From contig JNVV01000057.1 of the NCBI GenBank assembly GCA_000733355.1, positions 186,001 through 250,000 on the forward strand: a stretch of DNA of 64,000 nucleotides, in the 5' to 3' direction. How positions within the stretch are numbered: the stretch's first letter is position 1; every line of letters begins with the position of its first letter. The notes under the pieces are model-generated. The model ran no database searches. It was not told the DNA's origin and saw only the letters and a program-made list of their open reading frames with translations. This DNA comes from Falciphora oryzae (taxonomy: Eukaryota; Ascomycota; Sordariomycetes; Magnaporthales; Magnaporthaceae). The translations under genes were made by a program, and so were the position numbers. Shown piece after piece: positions 21,343 through 33,693 of the stretch.

Positions 21343-24300
21343 TCACACCGTCATCAGCGGCGCCGCTACGTACAGCTTCTTGAACCGGCTCCTCATCTTC
21401 TTGGGCATGGCCGCCATCTTGCCCGACATCTTGTCCTGTCCCCAGCCAAACGCCGACGCCCAGCTGTTTACGAACCCGCTTTGCCCCTCACTCGCAAGTG
21501 TCGGCTTCTTCCACGAGTCCAGCACAGCGTCGTAGCGCTCCACGGTTTTCGCTGGAGGCTCGGCCGGCTCCCACTCCGTGTTCGAGGCCGCTGGCTTGGG
21601 GAACACTTTCTCGGCCGTCAGACGCACCAGGGTCGCGTCGGCGATGTTGTAGACCGGGAGCGGGTCGCGCGACTTGATGGGCTTGGGCGCCGTCACCAGC
21701 ACGCCCATCAGCAGCGGCATCGAGCCCTTGGACGACTTGAGCAGCTCGCCGACGTTGTTGTTGCCGCCCGTAGGGTCCTCGCCGGGGGAGTCTGTTGGAC
21801 GTTAGTGACTCGCGCAGACAGCTGTTGTTAACAAAGGGAACTCACATTTGGACCACAGCCCCCGCGGCACGGATTTGATGTGCTCTTCGACACGCCACCT
21901 CGCCTGTCCGCCCTTGACGCCGATCTGGGAGATCTGGAAGGTCAGGGCCGAGTCCATGGGGTTGAGCAGACGCATCGGCTTCCCGAACACGTCCAGCCCT
22001 GCGTCGGGCGAGCCGTACGACATCAGCAGCTCCGTCTCCTCGTCGTCCTCTCCCTCGGGATCGAAGTCGCCGAACCGGTCGAGTCTGACCGAGTTGACGG
22101 CCATCTTGCAGCCGATCACGAACGAAAGGGTGCCCGCCCGCACCGTCCACTCGGGGTTCGGCTCCTTCTCGGACCGGTCCGACGGGTTCAGCAGACCAGA
22201 CTGCGGCAGGAACACGTGTCCCTCGTTCTTGGGCCGGATGGGTATGGCAGGCTTGACAGGCTCAGCGGCGGCCACGGCCATTGGGCTGACGATCTCTTCC
22301 TCGGCATCGTCTGCAGCCATAAGTGCCTTTGGCGGCGGCGGCGGCGCCACCGCCTGCTTGTCCCCCTGGCTGGCCTGCAGCACGAGCTCGTAGAACTGCA
22401 CCTGCCCGACGGCCTCCGACTTGGCGTCGCTGTCGCCAAAGTCGATGTCGAAGCTGGCAACCCAAAAGTCGACATGGACGCGGCCGGCGAGCGGCGGGCC
22501 CCAGAGGTACAGACGGGCACTGAGCTCGACTGACAGCGTGAAGCTGACAAAGCCCAGGTCGACGTCAAACTTGCAGCCCACCGCGATGCCGGCCTCGGCC
22601 ATGAAGTGGAATGGCTTGTAGTTGATGAGGAAGTCGGCCCAGGCGTCGAACCAGGCCTTGATGGGCCCGGCGTGGAACACGGCCTTGATCCGGCCGCCGC
22701 CCATGCAGACCTTTGGCGTGATGGCGAAGTAGGCCTGGCCCGAGATGCTGAGGCAGCGGCCGACTTGCCAGCTGATGCCAAGGCGCGGCGGGTCCGGGTA
22801 GCCGACGGGAACCTTGAAGGCCTGGTGGAAGCCGCCGAGCGTAAAGACGAACTGCCCGACGGTGCTGGCGTCGGCGCGCGGGGCGTCGAACCAGTAGTAC
22901 AGCGCGGCGCCGCCCTCGAGATGGCAGTCCGGGTGCAGCACGTACGAGCGTGGGCTGAGCTGGGCTTCGGCCTTGAGCACGCCGTACTCGAAGTCGACGA
23001 CGACGCCGATGCCGAGCTCGACGTGCGCGTACTTGAGCGGCGACGCGGCCGTGGGGATGTCGGCAACGGCAACCCCGAAGATGGCCAGTTTGACACTCGT
23101 GCCGAACTGCACCAGCACGACGGCGTCGAGTGAGATCATCTGGAAGGCGCTGATCTTCATGCCGGCCGCGAACCAGTACGTGTCGTTCTGCGGCTTGAAC
23201 CAGCCAGCCGGCCCCGGGTCCGTGATGCGCATCAGCACGTCGAGCGCGCGGTCGGCGCCGCCCAGGTCCATGGGCGCCACGAAGGGGAAGTCGGCGATCT
23301 CTTCGGGCCGCGGCAGGCGCACCGACGAGTTGTAGCCGAAGCCGCCCGTGATGCCCGAGATCTCGGCGAACTCGAGCGTGATGAGCGGGCCGTTGAGCTT
23401 GGCGAAAACAAACACGGACGTGAACGGCGTGCCGCCCTTGGGCGTGGCGCTGCCGTAGAAGCCGGCCGCCATGAACTGGTACGGTACGAAGCCGATGACC
23501 AGCCCGCCCGCGTAGTAGTCCAGCTCGCCCGTGTTGCCGTGCCGAATGATGCCGGCGATGGTCAGGGGCGGCTTGTTGAAGACGGCGGCCAGCCCCTCGA
23601 TCTGCGCATCCAAGCTGGGCAGCTCGTCCAGCGTCTTGATGTCGACGCCGATGCTGAAGCCGATCAGCGAGAAGGCGAGCGGGCCCAGGTCGAACATGGC
23701 GTCGAACTGGATGCGGATCTTCTTGTCCTTGTACTTGAGCCCGATATTGCTGATGGACAGCGGGCCTGCCTTTTTCTTGAACGGCGCCGTCGTGCTGGGA
23801 CCGCTGTCGTCCTCGGGTTTGTCTGCGCCGGGAAGCGCGAGGGCGTGCAGGTCGTCGGACGAGAGCAGCGCGGGAGGCGTCGTAGACGGGTCTTTGGGCT
23901 TCATGAACTCGTACGATAGCAGACACGTCTTCTGGCCGGCGTCATCCTTTGTGATGACGGCCACGTGGCAGCCGGGGCCCAGGAGGAGATCGGCCGGCGT
24001 CGGCTCCTTGAACTTGTCCTTGACCACCAGCTTGTTGTCGGCCTCGAAGCCCTCGTTGATCTGCTCAATGTCCTTGCGGGTGAGGCCGGCGACGCGGGGT
24101 GCCTTGGCGCCTGCTGCAGCCTGGGGAGGCGGGTCCTGGACCCAGAGGAAGTACAGCTGGTCGAACGGCTGCGTGATGTTACCAACCAGGGGCACATCGA
24201 CGGCCGGCAGGCCCATTAGGGCCACCTTGACCAGGCGCTTGGGGCGGGCGTTTTCGCCCCAGTCGGTGCTCTGCAGCTGGGCAAAGGCGAGCGACAGCCC

Positions 24301-26529
24301 GAGAGTGTCGCCGCCGAACCGCAGCCGCAGGAGGAGCTGGAACGACGACGGCGTCTTCGAGTTTGCCAGCTGAGGCCTGCCGTCCGTGATGGCGGCGGCC
24401 GGCTTCTCTTGCTTCTTGACAATGCTGAGCTTTAGGGCGTCGGCCTTGGCGGCAAAGGGGGTGTTTGCGACGAAGGCGGGAAGGTCGAGATCGCCGTCCT
24501 CCAGGTCGAGCAGGCTCATGATGACGTCCCCAATGGTGGCGGCCTTGTCTTGCGGATTCACCGTGGCTGCAAACGTCCAGCCGCCCGCCTTGTAGTCGTA
24601 GCTGAGGGCTAGCTCAAACACGGAGATCAGAAGTGTGCCCCTGATCTTGAGCTCGCTCGCGGCGGAGGCCTTTTTTGCAGGAGCCGCGACTGTGGTGGGG
24701 GGCGTGTCGGCGGATGGTTTGTCGGTCAGAGCGGGCTTGGCGGCCGAGATGTAGGTGTAGTCGACCGTCAGGTCCTTGACCATGATGGAATCGATCAGGG
24801 GAAGGACACGGTCCTTGGAGTCCGAGTCGAAGAATTCGGCCAGCGTCGAGGCGTAGAGTCCTGACAGTGCTGCTGAAAGCTTCCAGATCCTCTGCCCGTT
24901 CACGTCCTCGTAGTGCAGAGCTCCGCTCAGGAGGGCAGGCACCGGATGCTTGGAGTTCTCGCTGGGATATAACGCTGCGCCAATCTGCAGGTCCAGAGTG
25001 AATTTGGTGCTGGCACCCCAATCGAACGAGGCGTCCAGTGCTAGTTGGCCGAGCTGGGGCTGGGGGACCTTTGACAGGGTGGGCGTGGTGGCCGTCATGG
25101 TGCCGCCGATAGAAAAGTGCTTGTCGGAAAGCTCGATATAGGCGCGCCGTATTTGGCTGGGCACGCAATCAGGGATATCGACGATGGTGTTACCAGGGAT
25201 GACATGGGCCAGGTCGATGAACTCGGCGGGCTGCTTGTCCCCCAGCGAAGGCTGCAAAACCGTCCACGCCTCGTCGCTCGGGGAAAGCTGCCAGGCCGAA
25301 GTGGTGTCGTAGTTGCCCCAAAATTGGCCGCGGATGGTTCCAATTCCGCCCTGGGCCTTGGTCCACGAGTAGGACAGCAGGAAGGCGGCCTGGGGCTGGC
25401 CCTCAGCGACGCCAAACGTGGTCAGGGCCTCGATGTCAAAATTGAAGCTCGCCAGGCTGGGGCTGTCCTTGTTCCCTTCCGGGTCCAGTCCGACGCTCAG
25501 CCGCCGAAGGGCCCACTTCGAGACGAGCGGCTTGTCGTCTTCGCTTTTGGCCAGCATGCTTGTGACAAACTTTTGGAGGCCGGGCTCGTTGGACCGCTCG
25601 GCCAGCCACAACAGGATGCCGTCCAGGGGGTCGTCCTGCGACGTGAAGATGAAGGTGAGCGTCACCACGACGCCCGTAAAGTCGACAGCGGCCGTCATGG
25701 TGACTTCAGGCCCGTCGACGGCCTTGACGGAACACGTGATGGCAAAGGTGACCTGGCCGCCGATCAGGGGCATGGGGCCCTTTGACGTCTTGGCCAGCGA
25801 CACCCTGCGCTTGGTGACGGCCTCGGCGCTCTTGAGCGTGAAGCCGGGCAGGGCGCCGCCAAGGACCGTTTGCAGGGGCGCGCTCTCGGCCAGGCCCAGG
25901 CTGAACTGCAGCCGCATAATGGTAAGGTACGAGTCGGCCGGCGTGAACCACAGCGCGTTCCGCCGCAGCTTCGCGTCCCCATCAGACTTTTTCAGGCTGA
26001 CGGGCATGTCGGCGATCTTGTCGGGCAGGAAGTCGCGGGCTTTCGGCATGCCGGCGAACTGGAACAGGCCGCCAACATTGGTCTTGATCTCCTTGGTGTC
26101 GCCAAAGGTCTGGGCGAAGTCGAGCCCGCACGTCAACACGGAGCCGTTCTTGGTGAGGCTCGGAGCCGGGATCCTCGAGGTGGAGCCGCCAAAGGCCGAG
26201 ACCAGGACGCCAGGGTCCGAGGTGAAGGTCAGCGGGACCGGCTTGACAAGGTCGATGGTGAAAGACGTGATAGTCTTGGCTGTGTCCGCCGTGCCGGCCG
26301 TGACAAGCAGCGAGGCGACAGCGTCGATCTGGGCAAACCATTGCGCCGTCTCGTCGGCCGGGTCCAGATCAGTCTGTGTGCCTGCGCTGGGTTCGTCCTT
26401 GAGGACGAGCTTCCTCTCGGCGCCTAGGGCGGCGACGAAGTTGTCGGTATCGTTGCCGCCCGAGAGGATCTGGCCGACATAGGTGCCGGTCGGCTTGACG
26501 GCGCTGCTTGCGTAGATTGTGTACGACAT
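21343..26529 (-). CDS. giant beta-rich protein with DUF6603-like C-terminal half
   Basis: Exons 26529-21846 and 21791-21343, 1,710 aa, with one 54-nt intron (GTGAGT...AACAG). There is no signal peptide and no membrane helix. Residues 1-850 are repetitive beta-strand-type sequence with Lys/Ala linkers. From about residue 950 long alternating Gly/Asp/aromatic strands appear. The stretch near residues 1290-1370 (FDAWADFLINYKPFHF, then KFDVDLGFVSFTLSVELSA and DFWVASFDIDFGD) is the hallmark I associate with DUF6603, a family of unknown function better known from bacteria. A Pro/Ala linker follows, then a C-terminal domain of about 250 residues ending basic (PKKMRSRFKKL). It is the first of five alternating genes. 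Near lack of introns over 5 kb may mean transfer from bacteria. Confidence 0.8.
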
Positions 26530-27825
26530 GTCGGACTGTCATGCCTGTTGTCCACGGTCACGGGGTGAGGGCATCGACGCGTCCTTGGCCGTCTTGCTGG
26601 TGAGCCAGGCCACTCACATGGGCCTCTGATTCTGGCAGCCGCTTCTAGGTCTCTGCTTGGCTGCCACTTCTAGCCTCTGCTTCTGGCCCCTGCTTCGAGG
26701 CCTGGTGGGCGCACTGGGCGTCCAAAGACTGCGACGCTTGTCGCAGCATCGTCCCCAGCCAGCCACTAGGCTCGCTTCGCCGAGAACTTGCTCAGATGTA
26801 CCGGTACAAAGCAGACGTGTACCTGGACTGCCAGAAAGCCGAGAATATCGCCGGACTGCAGCTGGACGGGATGCCGAATTCGTTCTCTGCTGGACGAGGC
26901 TGGCTGAAATGCATCTGGGCAGCAGCCACATCAGTCTTAGTGGCGATATTAAGAGACGCATGCGTGTCTTCGGGGCATGTAGAGCTGGTGGCTGCATGCG
27001 TGACAGCAGCGGCGTCGTGGGATGCAGTCCGGTCTGAGTCGAAGAGGTCGAAGCTGGAGACGGCGCCGGCATGATGGTGAATCCCGGAGACCCGGGTGAT
27101 ATTGGGCGTCTGCACGCCCCGTTAACTGAATTTCAGGGTCTGCTGTGCTGGGGAGTCCTGCAGATCCACTATGGATTTCCCTGTATCTTTTCCTGTGGTA
27201 CTTTCCCGTTCCTGTATCTTTTCCCGTATCTTTCTCCTATTCCTCTATACCATTTTCCTATCCGTGTGTAATTTCCTGTGTACTTCCCTGTTCTCGCATC
27301 CTTTCTTGTTCCTTTATCTTTTTTGCTTCTATATACCAATATGTATCTTTTGGGCGGGGTGCAGGTGAGCGGTGCTAACTTTCTTGCCTACGCTAGGGCC
27401 CTGCAGGGTCCGCTGCGACCACGCCCAGGGGCAGTTCACGATGCGACGCGGGGTCGGTGCATGGGCCTAGACTCTTGGCGCAGCCTTTGCTCGTTTTCAG
27501 CTTGGACGGGAAAGCAAGCTACGTCGACACTTGTCCATCGAGGCCGAGCCGTCTCGACCCTGGCGCAGCATCCATTGGCAACTGCCATCACCGTACAGTC
27601 CAGCGCGCAATGATGTAGCTCCACGGGCAGTCACCGGCAGCCGCCGCCCGATGGCGTCCGGCCTGCTCGACAGCTTTCGGCCTCTGGCTTTCCTGCCCCG
27701 ACTCTGTCCAAAGCCGGTGGAACAGACGTCGCGGACTTGGTGTTTGCTGAATCTGAGAAACAATACCCAGGAACCGTTACCCAGCATCGCACCCTCACGA
27801 CCAGGCAAAGCCGCAGACCTCCAAC
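26530..27825. other. divergent intergenic region with low-complexity tracts
   Basis: About 1.3 kb between the starts of two giant genes pointing apart. It contains CTCTGCTTCTGGC-type imperfect repeats (about 26615-26700) and a pyrimidine-rich tract (27175-27330). Open frames here lack motifs. Probably the shared promoter region. Confidence 0.5.
27175..27330. repeat. degenerate pyrimidine-rich tandem tract
   Basis: Imperfect repeats of a CTGTATCTTTTCC-like unit on the plus strand over about 155 bp. Confidence 0.6.
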
Positions 27826-30800
27826 ATGGCCTCCGACGACGGGCCGGTGTTGCTGCCGGTTCAGCTCGACGCCTTCGTTCTCAACCCCTCCGTGTGCGGC
27901 ACCGGCGAGCCCACCGACAAGGGCGCGCGCATCTCGCCTGTCTCGCAGCCGAACTACACCTTCCTCCGCCTCGACAACTTCCTCCTCCAGCCCGATGTCC
28001 AGTCCCACACGACGCTTCACAGCACCGCCCCAGCTGCCCTCAACCCGCGCCTGACCGACCTCGGCGCCCGCCCGCCTAAGCCTCTGCGCCACCGCCACGG
28101 CGTCTACCTACACTGGACGCTCCCACGCTGCTACCGCGCCGGCGTCGTCTCGTCCGGCGATGCCGTGCCTGCCGAGCGCGCTAGGGAAGACCGGCTCAAG
28201 CGCGGCCTCGATGTGCCTGCAGAGCCCAAGACGCCCCTGTCCTCGTCGCCCGAGTTCACCGAGCCACCGACGCGCTGGCTCGTGGTCAGACAGATCTTCA
28301 TGGACAGCATCAAGCCCGAGTCGGCGCGGGCCGCGTTCCAGGACAAGGAATACCAGGGCTGGGTGATCGAGAGCGACTACCTCTGGTCGCTGGACAAGAT
28401 CCCGCTCGACATGGACCTGCAGACCGACATGGCGCCCTTTGTGGTGGGCCAGCCGGGCACCGATGTGCGCATCGAGCAGCAGGCCGAGGTCTTCATCGGG
28501 CGCAAGTGCCCGCTCGAGGATTGGAAGGGCGCCGCCGCCGAGAACCCGCAGGCGAAGCCGCCCAACATCAGTCTTTTGCGGAGCAGCAACCAGTTCTTTG
28601 CCGACTTCCAGATGCACAATGCCAACGTCTTCAGCATGCTGGACAACTTCCAGTATGCTGCAGCTGATCCCAAGACGAAGACCGAGGCGAAATACCTTGA
28701 CTTTGCACGCGCCAACTACTACCTCATCGGCTGGCACTGGAAGCCAGATGTTGATCCTCTGTGGCGGTCTGGGCGCAACGTGCCGCACGCCCAGAGTCTG
28801 GAGCAGCTGTTTATGGAGGTGATGGGCAAGGAGCCAACCCCATCCAGCGACGAACCCTCGTCCGGCGGTGACCCCTGGATGAACACCAAGTCGCAGCTAC
28901 GGCTCATCTGCCATGGAGCCATGTACGAAGTCGTCTGGGACCACGCCAACAAGCCGCCCAGTGTCCCTGCAGACCGCTTCTCGGAGCGGCTGCGCGACCA
29001 GACAGTGCCGGCTGTGTCGGTAGGCATAACACCCATGGACGCGCTGGTGTCATACTGCAGCGCCCGCAAGGGCTCCGGGGGCGATTCGCACGAGGTCCAG
29101 AAGATGGAGGAGGACATCCTGGCCATCTACTCGCTCCTCCACGCGCGCGACGACGGCGTCGAGGCCCAGCGCGAGGCCAAGGACTCCATCTACAACTGGG
29201 CCTACTCGGGCGGCCAGGGCGGCACCCGCTTCCACTTCTCTGGCGAGGACGCCGACGGCCAGCCGCTCAAGCCGAACCCGGACGCCGTGGTCAAGCTGCG
29301 CCTCCTGAACCAGGCCCAGGCCCTGCTGGATGCGTGCAACCGCGCCCTGCTGCAGTATCGCTGGGGCGTGTTCTCGCTGTGGTGGAAGTACGTAAGTGAC
29401 GTTAGCAACAAGAAGGACGCCGTCCAGAACCAAAAGTTCAAGCGTGACACGGATGCTGCGACGACCAAGATCGCCGAGCTGGAGAAGCGTATCAAGGTGC
29501 TGGCTGGCGACGTTGATAAACTCAAAGCTGATTCGGTCTGTCCAATGCCAAACCCGGCACTGAACCCTCCTTTTACCGTTCACGCGACCCCACCGTCCTT
29601 GTGGGCGGCGTGGAGTCCGGCTGGGCAACCGATTTCCTGGACAAGGTCGCCGTACGGCTGCCCAGCATGGTGATCACCTACCAAGCGGAATGGGGGCTCC
29701 CACCCGCCCTCAAAGCCCTCATTGCTCTCGTCCGCACCAAGCTGCCAGCAGAAGCGGCTGCTGCAGGCGAGGCCCTGTTGTCGGAGTTCCACGCCCTGCG
29801 TAACCGCCTTGGAGACGACGACCCTCTGCCCGAAGGCAAGCAGTACCCGCAGTTCCACGACCAAAAAACAGCGGACAAACGGTGGCGGGACCGCTGGGGC
29901 GAGCGGCAGCCATGGTTCCCGCTCTACGCCGAGTGGGAGGCCGAGTACACGCTCGTCCCCTGGGAGAACTGGCGGCTGGACGAGCAGACCGCGCGCCTGT
30001 CGGCCAACAAGGCGGTGCGCTACGGCATCACGACGCCTTCGGGCAAGCCGCTATGGTCTGAGCTCAAGGACAGCGGCCGGCCACTCGATACACGCGTTCT
30101 GTCGGGCCGCGTTCTCATCCTGCCCCAGCCCAGCTTCTCGCTCCGCGCCAAGGTCCAGCAGCTGTTCGACGGCACGCCCGCCTCAGTTCTGGATCAGTAC
30201 CTGCCCGAGGAGGACCGCACGGCGTTGCTGGCGAATATCGATCAGCTTTCGTACTTGTCGTCGCCACTGGCCGGCTTCACCGACGGCCTGCTCACGCTTT
30301 CGCAGGGCACACACCTGAAGCCCGAGAACAAAACGGTCGACAGCGCGGGCACCGAGTCGAGCAACGCCATCCTGGCCGCCGTGTTCGAGGACGCGGGCTT
30401 TTCAGCCGCCGCCATCAACCGCATACAGAGCAACTCAGCAGTGACGCCATACGCGGCCCGCACGCGCTTCGTCGACAACGGCTACTCGCCCTTCAAGCCC
30501 GTCACGCACGGCCAGTTCCGGTTCCTGAAGTTCAACATCGTCGACAAGTTTGGCCAAGCCCTCATAGCCATCGACCAGGAGCCCAAGGCGGCCGGGCCGG
30601 ATCCTATGTACCCCTGCATCAGCGACTTCTACGAGCCTCAGATCACCGTGTCTGACGGCAAGGAGTACGCCAACACGGTGCTGATGGAGCGCCCTGGTCT
30701 GTGCGAGTTCATGCAGCTGCCGCCCTCGGTCAACCAAAACGCCCGTCTCAACGCCATGTTTGTGCGCCGCGTGCGCGACGACCCGCCCGAGCTGAGAGTC

Positions 30801-32117
30801 CCGCCCGACGTCCCAGGCGGACCGTCGGCATGGCGGCCAGCGTCCGAGTGGGAGAATCCGATCTGGGGCTGGATCATCACCAACTACGCCGACTACGGCA
30901 TCCAGCTCTTCCGGACCGACGGCACCTTTTACCGCGAGGTTCGCTTCGGCGGGCCCCTGGGAGCTCTGGCCGCGCCCAAGTGGATTCCTTTTGCACCCGA
31001 CCCTGCCGCCGTCGCCGATCCCAACACTTCGCAGCTCGACTTGCTGGCCACCCGCCTGACGGACCCCGTGTACCTCACAGGTTTCTGGCACATGATCACG
31101 ACGGCGCAGGACAGCCTCCCGCCCGCGCCAACGGCCTACGCGCAGTTCCTCAACTCCATCGTCGGCAAGCCGCTGGCGCTGGTCAACATGGGCTGGTCGC
31201 TCGAGCTGGACGGCCCACCGCTCGAGATCCAGTCGACCAACGCGTCCGTCAACAAGCCCGAGCGCATGCTGACGGCGCCGCCCAACCCGGACGACAAGAG
31301 CAAGCGCTACAGCTTCCAGGTCCGTCTGGGCAACCGCGAGAGCGAGCACGATGGGCTGGTCGGCTACTTTGACACGATTGCAGCATCTGACAAGGTCAAG
31401 GACGCATTCGATATGGCCTACGTCAACACCTTCTTCGCCCCGGACCCGCGCAGGAACGAGCAGCCACTGTCGCCGCTGAGGCGCCTCAACTCCGACACGT
31501 ACCCGCTCTTCACGCCGTACTGGCAGGCGCCCTTCCCGACAGCCCCGCCGTACGACCCGGCCAGCGCCGTGTCGGCGCAGACGTACGACGACCAGCGCAA
31601 CCGCCGCATGGCCGTCTATGGCGCCATCGTCGACCCTTTTACTCCCGTGCACGCCTACAGCAGCCTGCTGCCGCCGCGCACGCTGCAGCTGCCCGGCTGG
31701 ACGTGGCAGGCCGCCCTGAACAACATGACGGCATTTTTCCACGCCGGGCCCATGGTGCTCGTTGACGATGTGGGCACATATGACGGTGAGTCGCTCACGG
31801 CAAAGAACTGGCGCAATGTGCCGGCCCGCAACGTCGCGCTGCCCGGGCTGGGTGCTAGGGACTGGAACTGGCTGCAGCCGTTTGATCTAGTCACAGAGGA
31901 GTTGCTGCGAGCTGGTACGGACACGGGTGAGGCGAGTGAAGACGGCGCAGATGACGACGTGGACGATGGTGTTGCTCCTGTTTTCAATGCGTACGGCATC
32001 GAGAAGAAGGGCAATCTCGACAAGCCTGGGTTCGAGAAGGGGCCATACACGGCTGTGGAGGGGTTTTTGCAGCTGCGGAACCCGCTGATGATGCCCAAGC
32101 CAGAGAAGCCAATGTAG
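27826..32117 (+). CDS. giant protein of unknown function with HGVYLHWTLP motif; frame break near 29.55 kb
   Basis: The ATG sits in a good context (CCAACATGGC). The frame is open to 29673; a second frame, open from before 29601 to 32117, carries on, so the full product would be about 1,430 aa. Residues 91-100 read HGVYLHWTLP. Residues near 560-620 are a helical coiled stretch. The second part starts with PSFYRSRDPTVLVGG and is rich in Trp and Pro, with no signal peptide or membrane helix. The switch of frame falls at about 29530-29600. Either one base is lost or gained there, or a weak 80-nt intron (GTCTGT...GTGGAG) is removed; the latter would delete the conserved-looking PSFYRSRDPTV. I favour a frameshift (mutation or sequence error). 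The family is not named in my knowledge. Confidence 0.65.
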
Positions 32118-32291
32118 AGCAGACAGTTATTGACATGCTTACTTTCTTCTTCTTTTACTTAACCTACGCACGCTACGAACCAACAAACGCACAAGGTATT
32201 TACGTTTCTAAGTGTCCGACTTTATTCAACGCCTAGCTTTGTTATCTCCACGTACGCCCTGACGAGGAAATGCAGAATCCCGTCGATCTGG

Positions 32292-32907
32292 CTACAGAAC
32301 CTTGTCCTCCAGGTGCGTAAAGGCGCCAGGCTTGTCCTCCCTCGATACATAAAATACGTGGTTCAGGCGGTTGGCAGTGCTGACAGAAATCTGCGTCGTG
32401 GCGTTGGCCTTGGGGCTGCCCTCAATGTAGTCAGGCTTCTGCCACTTGCCATCCACCTTGACGATGCGGCGCAGATTGTCCTTGGAGTCGGTGTAGTACA
32501 GGTACACCTTGTTCTCGAAAAAGGACAGGCCGATGGTGGTGGACTCCTTGGCGTCGTTGGTGTTGGCAATGTTCCAGCCCTGCTTGTCGTTGACAGAAAA
32601 CTCCATCAGATGGCCCTCGATGCCCTCCTGGTACACAACATAGCGCTTGCCCGAGCCGCCGTCGGCCTGGGCGTCGTAGTAGCTGCCCAGCGACGAGTTG
32701 GGCAGGATGGCCTGGCTCTGCAGGTACGTGCTGGTCGAGCCCGTCTCGAGGTCATACTCCTTGAGCGTCGTCTCCTGCGCGTTGGTGCTATTGAGGTAGT
32801 AGACCCAGGCCGAGTCGCCCGAGCTGGCCGGCCTTGGTGTTGTAGAAGAGCTGGATGCTCTTCTCGTCCGGAACGGCCGGGTTGACGAGCGTTGCGATGG
32901 CAGGCAT
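32292..32907 (-). pseudogene. short beta-propeller lectin-like gene with a 1-nt frame break
   Basis: From the ATG at 32907 the frame reads MPAIATLVNPAVPDEKS, then an IQLFYNTKA blade start, and runs off near 32830. A frame shifted by one base carries on at once (SGDSAWVYYLN) and stays open to the TAG at 32292, giving about 205 residues. Blade-like repeats recur: QLFYNT, WVYYLN, KRYVVYQE, KVYLYYTDSKDNLR and LNHVFYVSRE. This pattern resembles fungal fucose-binding (AAL-type) six-blade propeller lectins, but at about two thirds of their length. There is no signal peptide. The break may be a real mutation or an assembly error. It ends 175 bp from the end of the convergent giant gene. Confidence 0.5.
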
Positions 32908-33693
32908 GACGGATGGCAAAGACGATGTCAGAGGCAGATATCAGGGCAGGAAAACAACGATGGCTTGCTACAAATTGTCGTCCAGACTAGCCAACAAAAG
33001 ACTCGTCAAGGCTGGCTAACAGAGACTCGTCCAGAAAAAGAGCAAACCGGCGACAAAAGAACAAATTCTCGGGGATAGTCAGACTCCCCAAAGTTCCAGC
33101 CCCTTCCATGATTCTCGTGATCCTGCTGCGGCTGTCCATCCCTCACATGCCCTGTCCCCTGAAGAGGGGAAGTCCAGGCGGGGTTGACCGCTAAGGACGC
33201 CACCTGCACTACTGGCCAGCTGAAGATTTAAAAAGCAAAGAACACGTGCAGGTGGTACGCCGACTTGACAGAAAGCAAACAATATTTCGACGGCACATGC
33301 AGCCAATACAACCTCTGTCGGATATCTTAGCTTGCACTACGGGGCGTGGCGCCCCGACAGATGCATAATATCGAAGCTGGCGTCACACAACAGGCGCATG
33401 CTCAGCCCAGCTCCATCAGCCGCAATAGGCCCAGCGGGATTCCCTTTCTGGGACCAGCTGCAGGGTCTGGGCGCGTCACACGCAGAGCCTGGACCAACGC
33501 TGCGCTGCAGAATGGTACCGGATTACGTCGATGCTCGTCCAGCGGGGCGTTCTGTCGACCATGTCGGCATCAAGGGTCCTTCACGCGGAGCCCCTGACGC
33601 GTCTACGCGCCCGTCCACCCCGACCTTAGAGCACCACTTCTATGATAGTCACTGGTGTAGCAAGCTCTCTGATCGTGAGGTATCACCGTCAAC
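32908..33693. promoter_or_regulatory. divergent promoter region between the lectin-like gene and the 1,226-aa gene
   Basis: A 786-bp gap between divergent start codons. No ORF with motifs. A short GGGGCG/CGCCCC hairpin lies at about 33339-33356. Confidence 0.4.

Noticed and set aside
22565..23926. Minus-strand 453-aa ORF inside the DUF6603-like gene
   Set aside because: Arg-rich shadow frame of GC-rich coding DNA; the 1,575-codon frame on the same strand has ordered beta-type sequence.
27530..27808. ORFs just upstream of the giant gene at 27826
   Set aside because: Short overlapping frames on both strands without motifs, inside the likely promoter.
29387..29400. Perfect GTAAGT donor in the about 1,430-aa gene
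   Set aside because: The frame runs on through it into a good coiled-coil stretch, and no acceptor at a proper distance restores the second frame.
30435..31742. Minus-strand 435-aa ORF opposite the about 1,430-aa giant
   Set aside because: Val/Arg/Gly-rich composition and no motifs; it mirrors the codon bias of the plus-strand gene.
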